64,000 nucleotides of DNA, taken from the NCBI GenBank assembly GCA_022376925.1, contig JAIOJX010000025.1, positions 6,355,141 to 6,419,140 on the forward strand, given 5' to 3'. Under the pieces are notes generated by a model that was not told the DNA's origin, ran no database searches, and saw only the letters and a list, made by a program, of their open reading frames with translations. Within the stretch, counting starts at the first letter, position 1. Each line of letters opens with the position of its first letter. Shown one piece after another: positions 35,901 through 46,479 of this stretch. Source of the DNA: Tragulus kanchil. Lineage: Eukaryota > Chordata > Mammalia > Artiodactyla > Tragulidae. Both the position numbers and the translations under genes were made by a program.

Positions 35901-38017
35901 CTGGATATTTCTCCTTTTTTTTTTTTTTGAAAATTTGATCAGAATTTCTTTGATTCTTTCAGGCCTTTAGTTGGACAGGCTAAAGTTGAAGAGACTTCCC
36001 ATAAAATGGACATGGATCCATTACCAACACATTTTAGGTGTAATTACCTGAACAAAAATGATTATTGTAGTACTATCTCATTGTGGTTTTTTAAGTTCTT
36101 GTATTTCTTTGTTCAGTGTGTTAGTTGATTCTTGCATTTTCTCTAATATTCGATTTTCGATGTTTTGGATCATCTTTATTCTCTGTATTCTGGATTCTCT
36201 TTTGGAAAGTTTGTCTAATTCCTCTTCATTTATTTGGACTTGTGTGTTTGTAGATTGTTCCTTAATTTGCACAGTATTTCTCTGCCTTTTCATTATTATT
36301 ATTGCTTTTTAAACTGACTGTGTTTGAGGTCTCCTTTTCTCAGGCTTCAAGATTGAATTCTTTCTTCCTTTTGGTTTCATAAGGTTGGTCCAGTGGTTTG
36401 AGTAAGTTTCTTGCAGGGTGCGGGATGAGGTGAGTTTTGATTTTTATTTTTTCCCTCTGACAGTCTGGCCTGAGTTAGGTCTGCAGATGATTGGTTTTGT
36501 ATTTTTGTCGTTTGTTGTTTGGATGAGGCGTCTTAGTCAGAGTGCTGCTGGTGGTTGAGTGACGCAAGGTCTTGCATACAAGGACTTGCCTGTGTGGAAG
36601 TTCTTGCTGTTTAATGCTCTCTAGTGTTACGGATCCTCTGGTAGGGTCTTGGAGTCAGTGCTCCTTCTCTGAAGCCCCTGGGCCTGATGCCTGGCCAGGG
36701 AATGGAGATTCCACAGCAGGTTTGTTATGGCATTAAATGGTATTAAAACAAATATACACACATGAGAAACAGAAGGTTTCCGACAATGGCAATTAAAATA
36801 TGCAAATATTATCTAACATATTGGAATATATACACAAACATATACAACCATAACATAACCCAAACAGTCCCCTCCATACTGTATAATGGATTAATGCAAA
36901 TAGAGAAAATCGGATTAATGCAAATAGAGAAAATCAAAAAGCATATCACCAGCTAAGTGATATTGAAATAAAATAAATTATTCTGGATATTTCTCCTTTT
37001 TTTTTTTTTTGAAAATTTGATCAGAATTTCTTTGATTCTTTCAGGCCTTTAGTTGGACAGGCTAAAGTTGAAGAGACTTCCCATAAAATGGACATGGATC
37101 CATTACCAACACATTTTAGGTGTAATTACCTGAACAAAAATGATTATTGTAGTACTATCTCATTGTGGTTTTTTAAGTTCTTGTATTTCTTTGTTCAGTG
37201 TGTTAGTTGATTCTTGCATTTTCTCTAATATTCGATTTTCGATGTTTTGGATCATCTTTATTCTCTGTATTCTGGATTCTCTTTTGGAAAGTTTGTCTAA
37301 TTCCTCTTCATTTATTTGGACTTGTGTGTTTGTAGATTGTTCCTTAATTTGCACAGTATTTCTCTGCCTTTTCATTATTATTATTGCTTTTTAAACTGAC
37401 TGTGTTTGAGGTCTCCTTTTCTCAGGCTTCAAGATTGAATTCTTTCTTCCTTTTGGTTTCATAAGGTTGGTCCAGTGGTTTGAGTAAGTTTCTTGCAGGG
37501 TGCGGGATGAGGTGAGTTTTGATTTTTATTTTTTCCCTCTGACAGTCTGGCCTGAGTTAGGTCTGCAGATGATTGGTTTTGTATTTTTGTCGTTTGTTGT
37601 TTGGATGAGGCGTCTTAGTCAGAGTGCTGCTGGTGGTTGAGTGACGCAAGGTCTTGCATACAAGAACTTGCCTGTGTGGAAGTTCTTGCTGTTTAATGCT
37701 CTCTAGTGTTACGGATCCTCTGGTAGGGTCTTGGAGTCAGTGCTCCTTCTCTGAAGCCCCTGGGCCTGATGCCTGGCCAGGGAATGGAGATTCCACAGCA
37801 GGTTTGTTATGGCATTAAATGGTATTAAAACAAATATACACACATGAGAAACAGAAGGTTTCCGACAATGGCAATTAAAATATGCAAATATTATCTAACA
37901 TATTGGAATATATACACAAACATATACAACCATAACATAACCCAAACAGTCCCCTCCATACTGTATAATGGATTAATGCCGCAAATAGAGAAAATCAGAA
38001 ATGATATCACCAGCTAA
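35901..38017. repeat. Tandem duplication 12, offset 1082 bp
   Basis: Copy 1 is 35901 to about 36955, copy 2 about 36983-38017. It spans the left flank and left part of the L1 at 36085-40544, so the L1 ORF1 start occurs twice. Copy 1 ends with a scrambled stretch (36890-36982) containing a 24-base stutter of ggattaatgcaaatagagaa. Confidence 0.95.
36078..36293 (-). pseudogene. L1 ORF1 N-terminal fragment (duplicate at 37160-37375)
   Basis: Open frame starting MKRQRNTVQIKEQ, the typical start of mammalian L1 ORF1 (the RNA-binding chaperone of the retrotransposon particle), followed by a glutamate/lysine-rich coiled-coil type segment. It ends ELKKPQ-stop because the element breaks into flanking DNA at 36084. 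RRM and C-terminal domains are missing. Confidence 0.85.
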
Positions 38018-40544
38018 GAACAAAACTAAGTAGAACACAAATTGGGAAACAATGCTATAGCAATGTACCAATTGGGGATAAGGCAATGAAAACAAAACAG
38101 ACTAAGAAATATGATGAGGAAAAGAAAGAACAGGAAGGAAGGATAGAAAAGAGATATAGACTAGTATTACAAAAGAGATATAGAATAGTAATAGGAAGAT
38201 AAAGATTTGTATTTATTAAAGTTTAGCGCAATAGGAAAACAGTAGAGAAAACAAAGGAATAGTTGTAGAAAAAATAATACATATAAAAATATAAAAACTA
38301 AAACAAAGAGAAAAATATAGAAAAACAAAACAAAAAAATAATAAAAACAAAAACAAAACCACCACAGAACCAGAAAAGGCCAGTGTAGAATCAGAAGTAT
38401 ATAATCAAAATAATATGTGTGGTCTAAAAAAAAAAAAACTTGAAAACTTGAGTATATTTAATAGTACTGATAAGAATGGTAGCCATAGCTACAGAGGGAG
38501 AAGGAAAAATGCAAAAAAAAAAAAAAAAGGTGGGGGAGGAGGACGAAACAAAAAAAAAAATCCAGAGGCAACTCCAGAGCAAGTTAAAATGTAAAAATAA
38601 CAGATGGTTTTGTTTCTGGGTACTCTGTTCTCAGAGCCCTTTTCCTTGCCTCTGGTAGCCATAGGGTCAGAAGGCATCTTTCACTTTTTTTTGGTTTGTG
38701 TAGTTCTGCCTGTTCAAGCACTAAAAGGCCTGCCCTAGCTGGTGTGGGTCAGGCTCTTTATCTTTAATCCAGTTTTCTTTGTTGCTGGGTGGAGCTATGT
38801 TCCCTCCCTGTAGTTTGACCTGAGGCTAAACTTTTATGGTTTACTTGGAGCCGTTTTTTGGGGGAAATGCCTGGCCAGGAATGGAGATTCCACAGCAGGT
38901 TTGTTATGGCATTAAATGGTATTAAAACAAATATACACACATGAGAAACAGAAGGTTTCCGACAATGGCAATTAAAATATGCAAATATTATCTAACATAT
39001 TGGAATATATACACAAACATATACAACCATAACATAACCCAAACAGTCCCCTCCATACTGTATAATGGATTAATGCCGCAAATAGAGAAAATCAGAAATG
39101 ATATCACCAGCTAAGAACAAAACTAAGTAGAACACAAATTGGGAAACAATGCTATAGCAATGTACCAATTGGGGATAAGGCAATGAAAACAAAACAGACT
39201 AAGAAATATGATGAGGAAAAGAAAGAACAGGAAGGAAGGATAGAAAAGAGATATAGACTAGTATTACAAAAGAGATATAGAATAGTAATAGGAAGATAAA
39301 GATTTGTATTTATTAAAGTTTAGCGCAATAGGAAAACAGTAGAGAAAACAAAGGAATAGTTGTAGAAAAAATAATACATATAAAAATATAAAAACTAAAA
39401 CAAAGAGAAAAATATAGAAAAACAAAACAAAAAAATAATAAAAACAAAAACAAAACCACCACAGAACCAGAAAAGGCCAGTGTAGAATCAGAAGTATATA
39501 ATCAAAATAATATGTGTGGTCTAAAAAAAAAAAAACTTGAAAACTTGAGTATATTTAATAGTACTGATAAGAATGGTAGCCATAGCTACAGAGGGAGAAG
39601 GAAAAATGCAAAAAAAAAAAAAAAAAGGTGGGGGAGGAGGACGAAACAAAAAAAAAAATCCAGAGGCAACTCCAGAGCAAGTTAAAATGTAAAAATAACA
39701 GATGGTTTTGTTTCTGGGTACTCTGTTCTCAGAGCCCTTTTCCTTGCCTCTGGTAGCCATAGGGTCAGAAGGCATCTTTCACTTTTTTTTGGTTTGTGTA
39801 GTTCTGCCTGTTCAAGCACTAAAAGGCCTGCCCTAGCTGGTGTGGGTCAGGCTCTTTATCTTTAATCCAGTTTTCTTTGTTGCTGGGTGGAGCTATGTTC
39901 CCTCCCTGTAGTTTGACCTGAGGCTAAACTATGGTAGGGGTAATGCGACCCTCTCTGGTCACTCTCTCAGGACCACTGCTGCAGTGTCCCTGACCCCATG
40001 GCAGGCCACCATGAACCCCTGTTATCGCCGGAGAGTTCAGAACACTCAGTGACGAGTCTTGTTCAGTCTCATGTTATGTCACTGTTCCTTTTTCCCGGAT
40101 CCCTGTGCGCAAAATCTGTTTCCCCAGTTCTGCCCTGTAGTTCTATGATCTGGCTAATGGCAACCCCCTTCAAGAGGATTTAAAGCGCAACACTGTGTTT
40201 TCGAGGACTGCTCTAGAAGCACTCAGACCCTTAACAGCGGGTCTGGCTCACTCTCTTGTGGGGGTCTCTGCTCCTTTCTTGGGGCTTGGTGTGTTAAAGG
40301 TTTTGCGTGCTTGCGCCCACCCAGTGTCTCTGTCGGGTGTGAGGTTTGATTTTAAAAGTGTGATTGCGCCCCTACTACCGTCTTGTGCGCTTCTCCTTTG
40401 CTCTTGGATGTGGGGTACCTATTTTTGTGGTCGGATCCAACTTCCTCCTGTCGATGGTTTTTCAGCAGCTAGTTGCAATTCTGGTGTTCTCTCAGGAGCA
40501 GATGAGTGCAGGTCCTTCCTCTCCGCCATCCTGGTCTGTCCCTG
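36085..40544 (-). mobile_element. L1 insertion with complete 5' end and missing 3' end
   Basis: Read on the minus strand the element begins at 40544 with GGGACAGACCAGGATGGCGG, the start of a ruminant-type L1 5' UTR, runs through a long 5' UTR and reaches the ORF1 start (MKRQRNTVQIKEQ) at 36293. It stops after about 70 codons, at an A-rich CTTAAAAAACC, at 36085. The 11-bp TATCTCATTGT flanks it on both sides (36074-36084 and 40545-40555). Two false duplications (1082 and 1097 bp) inflate it; the real length would be about 2.3 kb. ORF1 beyond its N-terminal segment, ORF2, the 3' UTR and the poly(A) tail are all missing, so it cannot move by itself. Confidence 0.8.
37771..39929. repeat. Tandem duplication 13, offset 1097 bp
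   Basis: Copy 1 is 37771-38849 and copy 2 about 38868-39929, both inside the L1 5' UTR. Differences are a longer A-run in copy 2 and a few bases at the junction (38850-38868). Part of the unit also exists in duplication 12, so 36690-36950 occurs three times. Confidence 0.95.
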
Positions 40545-40664
40545 TATCTCATTGTAATGCAATCCATCCTAAATCTATTCAATTTGTCCATCACAATGGT
40601 ATGGGAAATTGGTCAGCTGATTCTCTGATACCAGGATACCCTGTGATCTTGATTCATCTAATCT

Positions 40665-40770
40665 ATTAGTTAGCTACTCTGAACTTCTATTTCACCATCT
40701 GTAAAAAAGGATTTATAATAGCCACCTATCATAGGACCAATGTTTGTATTTCATAGAATGACATAAAAAT
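40665..40770 (+). mobile_element. MIR fragment
   Basis: atttcaccatctgtaaaaaa followed by taatagccacctatcatagg resembles the MIR 3' core in sense orientation, adjacent to the L1 insertion point. Confidence 0.55.
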
Positions 40771-40824
40771 CAAGTACCAGAATCTTCTTTAATAAATGGC
40801 AGCCTATTTAAAAGAATCATAGTA

Positions 40825-41094
40825 GGGCTTCCCTGGTGGTCCAGTGGGTATGGACATTGCCTCGCAGTGCGAAGGGTGCCGGTTTGATCCCTGGCCTCGG
40901 AGGATCCCGCGTGCTGTGGAGCGGCTGGACCAATGTGTTCAACTACTGAGCCGGAGCTCTGGAGCGCATGCGCTCAGAACGGGTCCCTGCGGCAAGAGAG
41001 GCCACTGCGATGGGAGGCCCACACAGGCCAAGGAACAAGGATGGATGAAAATAAATAAATAAAAGAACAATAGAAGGGGCCAAAAAAAAAAAAA
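40825..41094 (+). mobile_element. Young CHR-derived SINE
   Basis: Sense element with the GCGCATGCGC palindrome at 40964-40973, poly(A) tail to 41094, and flanks AATCATAGTA (40815-40824) and AATCATGGTA (41095-41104). Inserted at a site 270 bp from the L1 5' end. Confidence 0.85.
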
Positions 41095-41104
41095 AATCAT
41101 GGTA

Positions 41105-42067
41105 TATTTGGTACATGTGGAACTGATAGATTCTTTGTGCTCATTAAAGAACATGTAGTTCGATGACTTATTTTGCAGATAAATATAATGTAACTCAAAG
41201 GAGTTAAGTGATTTGCTTGTGTCCGCACAGCTGTTTAGTGACAAACTAAAGGTGTGAGTCCAGTCATCTGACTCTAGCTCTTTTCACTAAGTCACCTTCA
41301 CTTATTTGAACATATCCATGCTATGTAGCAGTTTTATTGTCTACATGCTCAAAATCCATTTGCTTAATAATCCGCTTGAGGATTTTTTGCCAACAGGAGT
41401 TCTACAATCTGTCATCTTAACCTTTTTATTAATCTACACAGCATTTGCCAAATTCATTACTTCTGATATTTCTCCAGTCAACTTTCTAAGACATTACTGA
41501 CAAGTGTTTTTGATCACATCTCCAAGTGTCTTCAATGTTGTGACAGGTAATTTATCTGCGCTGAAGATTTGAATTCTTCTAAAAATAGGTAAATGCTCTC
41601 TTACTATCTACTGACTTACACTGAATCTTTATTTTCATTCTAATCATCTTTGTTTTGTCCTTTTTAATTTGGAAGTCGCTTTTCAAGATCCGGAAGACTG
41701 AAGAAAAAATAGGCATTGAAGATCTTTGTTTTTTTCTCTGCCTTTCACTACATTTCTCTCAATGAACGTCCCCTTCTTTTTCAGCTCCTTGTTCTGATGA
41801 TGAATATCTCTGATGACTCAGATTGTTCAGCTTGTTCTACACTTCAGCTTTCCCAATGTGAACAGAATAGGTCTCAGTTATTTTATAAGAATGTGACCTT
41901 TCTTTCCATAAATGGCAATTTTAACCTGGAATAATAATCCTAGAATTTCCTATAAAAGGTTTTCTTGGAATATTCTTCCCCTTGTCCTTATGGGATTATC
42001 TGATCTTAATGTAAGACCTGTGTTTCTTACAGCATGCCTGAGTGGCTGTTTCTCTTATTTTTTAAAT
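41105..42067. other. QRFPR intron 1 or upstream flank, mostly unassigned
   Basis: 41180-41290 has an antisense MIR-like core (gtgtccgcacagctgtttag, gagtccagtcatctgactct). The remainder is AT-rich with no recognised feature. Confidence 0.5.
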
Positions 42068-42212
42068 GTGAATTATGATTATTTATATTTACTTATTTGG
42101 CTGTGCCCTACAGCTTGTAGAATCTTAGTCCCCTGACCAGGGATAGAACGTGGGTCCTGTCGATGAACGTGCTGAGTCCAAACCAGTGGACTGCCAAGGA
42201 ATTCCCTATTTC
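42068..42212 (-). mobile_element. CHR-2-type SINE fragment
   Basis: atttacttatttggctgtgc, then tcttagtcccctgaccaggg and ggactgccaaggaattccc: antisense of the short CHR-2/tRNA-Glu-type artiodactyl SINE. Confidence 0.75.
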
Positions 42213-42239
42213 TCATCTTTTGATTGTTCAGTAGGAACG

Positions 42240-42448
42240 CGTGTGTGTATGCTAAGTCTCTTCAGTCATGTCTGACTCTGAGACTCTATGGACTGTAGCC
42301 TACCAGGCTCCTCTGTCCATGGGGATTCTCCAGGCAAGAATACTGGAGTGGGTTGCCATGCCCTTCTCCAGAGGATCTTCCTGACCCAGGGATCAAACCT
42401 ATGTCCTCTGCAGTGACAGGTGGGTTCTAGCGCCACCTGGGAAGCCCT
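42240..42448 (-). mobile_element. BovA SINE
   Basis: Antisense BovA from gtgtgtgtatgctaagtctc to gccacctgggaagccc, little diverged. Confidence 0.88.
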
Positions 42449-42747
42449 TGATTGTTCAGCCTCCACCTTCATTTCCTAATAGAAGCACAATTCCTGTGGT
42501 GCATGAACTCTCCTCTTTGTGGGAAGGTGAGAAAAGAAGCCCTATAAGGGAAGACAAGGTAAATATGGGATGGATTCTTCAAGAAATCTATCAGCTCCAA
42601 ATGTTCAACTTTATTTCAGTTCTTTTAACCTGTTGAGTGCAATGAAGATGGAAGGGAAATTTGAGGTGGTGGGCCCCATGCTCACCAGATCATGAGTGTG
42701 AACAGACTGTTGCTTAGTTCCTGCTGCTCACCTCTGTGCACCTTTGG

Positions 42748-44948
42748 TCCTGCCTGTTGCATTCCTTTACTCCAGCTTCACTGATCCTGTGAGCCTACAA
42801 CATCTTTCTGGTAAATATCCTTCTCTTAAGCTACTTGGCTGTCAACTGTTGCCTGTAAACCAAGTAAACTTATTTGACTTCTTCTCTTTTATCACTTTTT
42901 CTCTGGAAGGTAGATTTCTTAAAACATAGACTACTCTGGTCAGCACTCCTGTGTGTACTGTTAAAGCTGAGATAACAGTCCAAATCCTACTATTACAGTT
43001 TACTTCCATTGTTGTTCCATTTCTACTATGTCAGACCCTTGCATAAGAAATAGTTATTCTCCTTTGCCTACTGGATCAAGAGCAGATGTTTTGATTAGGT
43101 ACTTATTGTCTTCTTTTCACCACTTTTTTTATATGACTTAATTTTCCAGAATATGAACCCTTTGCTCTTGACATGAATGCTGTCCATTCCCCTACATACC
43201 CACGTCTGTCCTCACCTCTCCCTATATACAGTATAGGTCTCAATGATTCAAATAGAAACAAGATCTCATTATTTCTAAAAAGGATGCTTGGAAATGGAAA
43301 ACAATTTGGCCAGTATTTGTTTCCAGGTAATAGTGACTTTAAAAAGGATCCAGTAGAAAAGAGAGAGTGAAAAAAGTATTCATATTTAGAAAAGATTAAA
43401 AACATTATTAATTTAGAAAATTGTAGAATGAGCTATGATTGCGTGAAAGTATCTAATGATGATATTCATGTCTGTGAATAATTTGCTCCAAGGTTGGTTA
43501 TAAACAAACTGAATAGACACTTCTAGTTTTAAAGGAAGGATTGCTTTATACAACCACTATTTGAAATGGCAGTCTAACATATTACAAAACAATCTGGCAT
43601 TTAATTTCCTTAATTTCCTCTACAGAAAGCCATATTCAAACAACTGATGCACCCTGTCCCAATATGGATTATACAATTCTAGTTTTTTTCTACATTTCTT
43701 AAGCAGGTAGTGGCTAATGAACAAATTTACCAAATCCTGAATCCTACCTCATTTCCCTCAATCACATCCAAAGGTAGGAGAGTGAGGAACAAATTAAATA
43801 CAGTCAGAGTCAGAATTGTTATACAAACTGTGGCTGAGAACCACAAAGGAAAACCTGTTGCATTCCTTTACTCCAGCTTCACTGATCCTGTGAGCCTACA
43901 ACATCTTTCTGGTAAATATCCTTCTCTTAAGCTACTTGGCTGTCAACTGTTGCCTGTAAACCAAGTAAACTTATTTGACTTCTTCTCTTTATCACTTTTT
44001 CTCTGGAAGGTAGATTTCTTAAAACATAGACTACTCTGGTCAGCACTCCTGTGTGTACTGTTAAAGCTGAGATAACAGTCCAAATCCTACTATTACAGTT
44101 TACTTCCATTGTTGTTCCATTTCTACTATGTCAGACCCTTGCATAAGAAATAGTTATTCTCCTTTGCCTACTGGATCAAGAGCAGATGTTTTGATTAGGT
44201 ACTTATTGTCTTCTTTTCACCACTTTTTATATGACTTAATTTTCCAGAATATGAACCCTTTGCTCTTGACATGAATGCTGTCCATTCCCCTACATACCCA
44301 CGTCTGTCCTCACCTCTCCCTATATACAGTATAGGTCTCAATGATTCAAATAGAAACAAGATCTCATTATTTCTAAAAAGGATGCTTGGAAATGGAAAAC
44401 AATTTGGCCAGTATTTGTTTCCAGGTAATAGTGACTTTAAAAAGGATCCAGTAGAAAAGAGAGAGTGAAAAAAGTATTCATATTTAGAAAAGATTAAAAA
44501 CATTATTAATTTAGAAAATTGTAGAATGAGCTATGATTGCGTGAAAGTATCTAATGATGATATTCATGTCTGTGAATAATTTGCTCCAAGGTTGGTTATA
44601 AACAAACTGAATAGACACTTCTAGTTTTAAAGGAAGGATTGCTTTATACAACCACTATTTGAAATGGCAGTCTAACATATTACAAAACAATCTGGCATTT
44701 AATTTCCTTAATTTCCTCTACAGAAAGCCATATTCAAACAACTGATGCACCCTGTCCCAATATGGATTATACAATTCTAGTTTTTTTCTACATTTCTTAA
44801 GCAGGTAGTGGCTAATGAACAAATTTACCAAATCCTGAATCCTACCTCATTTCCCTCAATCACATCCAAAGGTAGGAGAGTGAGGAACAAATTAAATACA
44901 GTCAGAGTCAGAATTGTTATACAAACTGTGGCTGAGAACCACAAAGGA
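42748..44948. repeat. Tandem duplication 14, offset about 1098 bp
   Basis: Copy 1 is about 42751-43850 and copy 2 about 43855-44948. Copy 2 lacks one T in CTCTTTTATC and two T in a T-run near 43125; otherwise matching. Contains no gene or known repeat that I can name. Confidence 0.95.
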
Positions 44949-45686
44949 GCAGAACTGTGGAGTTCCCCAGCAGGAAGGTTCTCCCAGAGATGATCCAGGC
45001 TGAGGGTTCTCATCAGTGTTCCACAGAGCCCTGTGTTCCTGCAGGGATGCCCTAGGAACTGCCAAGAAGGGAGACGGGGCTCTGAGCTCCATCCCTACTT
45101 CAGCTGGATCAGTTCCAACTGCATCTAGTTTAATTCAGTGGGGTCCCAGCATATAGGGCAGCCCCAATTTCAAACAAGTTAGCCCCAAAGTGGACTGGAA
45201 TATCCTACCAATTTAACCATGCAAACTGAAGAGGAGAACCATTGTTGCTAAGTATTTAATTAATTTCTTTTTATCTTTTAAAATTTTAAATTACGAAAAT
45301 ATGGTAACACATGTACAGGGAACTTGGAACAGAACAAAATTACATATAGTTCCACTATATATTATAATTGATTGTTTGAAGTAGATATATGAAGAGTTTT
45401 ACTGTGAGTTTCAGTATCAAACTCTCAGAAAGTAATAAATCTACAGAGAAGCAGAAGAATATAGTAAACCCCAAAAAGCATTATGAACCAATTCAACATA
45501 ATTAAGATTTATATAATTTTCACACAACAGTAGGACACAGATTCTATTCAAGTTCCCATAGACTATAAACTAGGAGGCACTAGAACATAGCCAGAGACAT
45601 AGACCAGGTGCAGAAATTTCATGGTCTAAATATTTTAAAACAGATGTGTGGCAAATCTTTCCTAAAATTTCAGCCCTCATGATAAT
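44949..45686. other. Unassigned intergenic or intronic sequence
   Basis: AT-rich with one GC-rich patch around 44950-45110. No start, splice pattern or repeat family was supported. Confidence 0.45.
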
Positions 45687-45688
45687 TA

Positions 45689-45885
45689 CAGTTGACCCTT
45701 GAAAAATGTGGGGGTTAGGGGCACTGACCAGGGCACAGCTGATAATCTGAGATTAACTTCATAGTCTTCCATATCCGAGAATTCAATCAACCTTGTATAG
45801 TGCAGTACTTTCAAGGTTATTATGGAAAAATCTGCCTATCAGTGGACTCTGGAAATTAAAATCCGTGTTGCTCAAGGGTCAACTG
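45689..45885. mobile_element. Tigger/mariner-like non-autonomous DNA transposon
   Basis: A 197-base element with inverted ends CAGTTGACCCTTGA and TCAAGGGTCAACTG, each flanked by TA (45687-45688 and 45886-45887), the target preference of the Tc1/mariner superfamily. The interior is too short to encode a transposase. Old mammalian pogo/Tigger-derived MITEs have this form. Confidence 0.8.
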
Positions 45886-46248
45886 TATTCCTATCTAATG
45901 TAAGAGCTTTACAAAGAAATCTAGTGATTATCATCTGACTTAGGGACTCTCTGATAATGCTGCATTTGTGTACCAGAACAGAGGCAGGGAACTGAGCCCA
46001 GGGAAAGGAATCCGTGGCTCTAGGGGAAGGGGGAGGCTCAGAGGAAGCAGAGGGAACCTTGACTCCTGCAGAGTGGAGAGGGAGGGGGCAGAGTCTTAGA
46101 ATTTCCAGGTGCAAGGAAGAAGACTCAACAGAGAGACTGCAGGAGGGAGCTGACTGAAAGGAAGAGGAGCCATTTTTCTTCAGAATTCTTGTTAAGACTT
46201 AAGGAACAAGACAGAAACTGCCCAACTGGCTCTGAGAGGAGGCATGTC

Positions 46249-46440
46249 CACACGGGTTGCTATAACAACATACCATGGATGGGGTGACTTATAAACGACA
46301 GATTTATTTCCCACTGTTCTGGAGATTGGAAGCCCAAGGTCAAGGTGACAGCACGGTTCAGTGAGGCCCCTCTTCCAGGTGGCAGATCTCTCACTGTGTC
46401 CTCACTTGGCAGAAAGGGCCAATGAGCTCTAAAAAAACAC
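46249..46440 (-). mobile_element. MaLR-type LTR fragment
   Basis: gacttataaacgacagattt, tggagattggaagcccaagg and cactgtgtcctcacttggca follow the antisense pattern of MST/MLT1 long terminal repeats of the ERVL-MaLR group. No coding content. Confidence 0.6.
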
Positions 46441-46479
46441 AAATCTCATCCATGAGCGCTCTACTCTTCTGACCTCTCA

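Noticed and set aside
40195..40669. Overlapping open frames of 120 and 101 codons in a GC-richer patch
   Set aside because: They lie antisense within the L1 5' UTR; frames come from the low stop density of that region.
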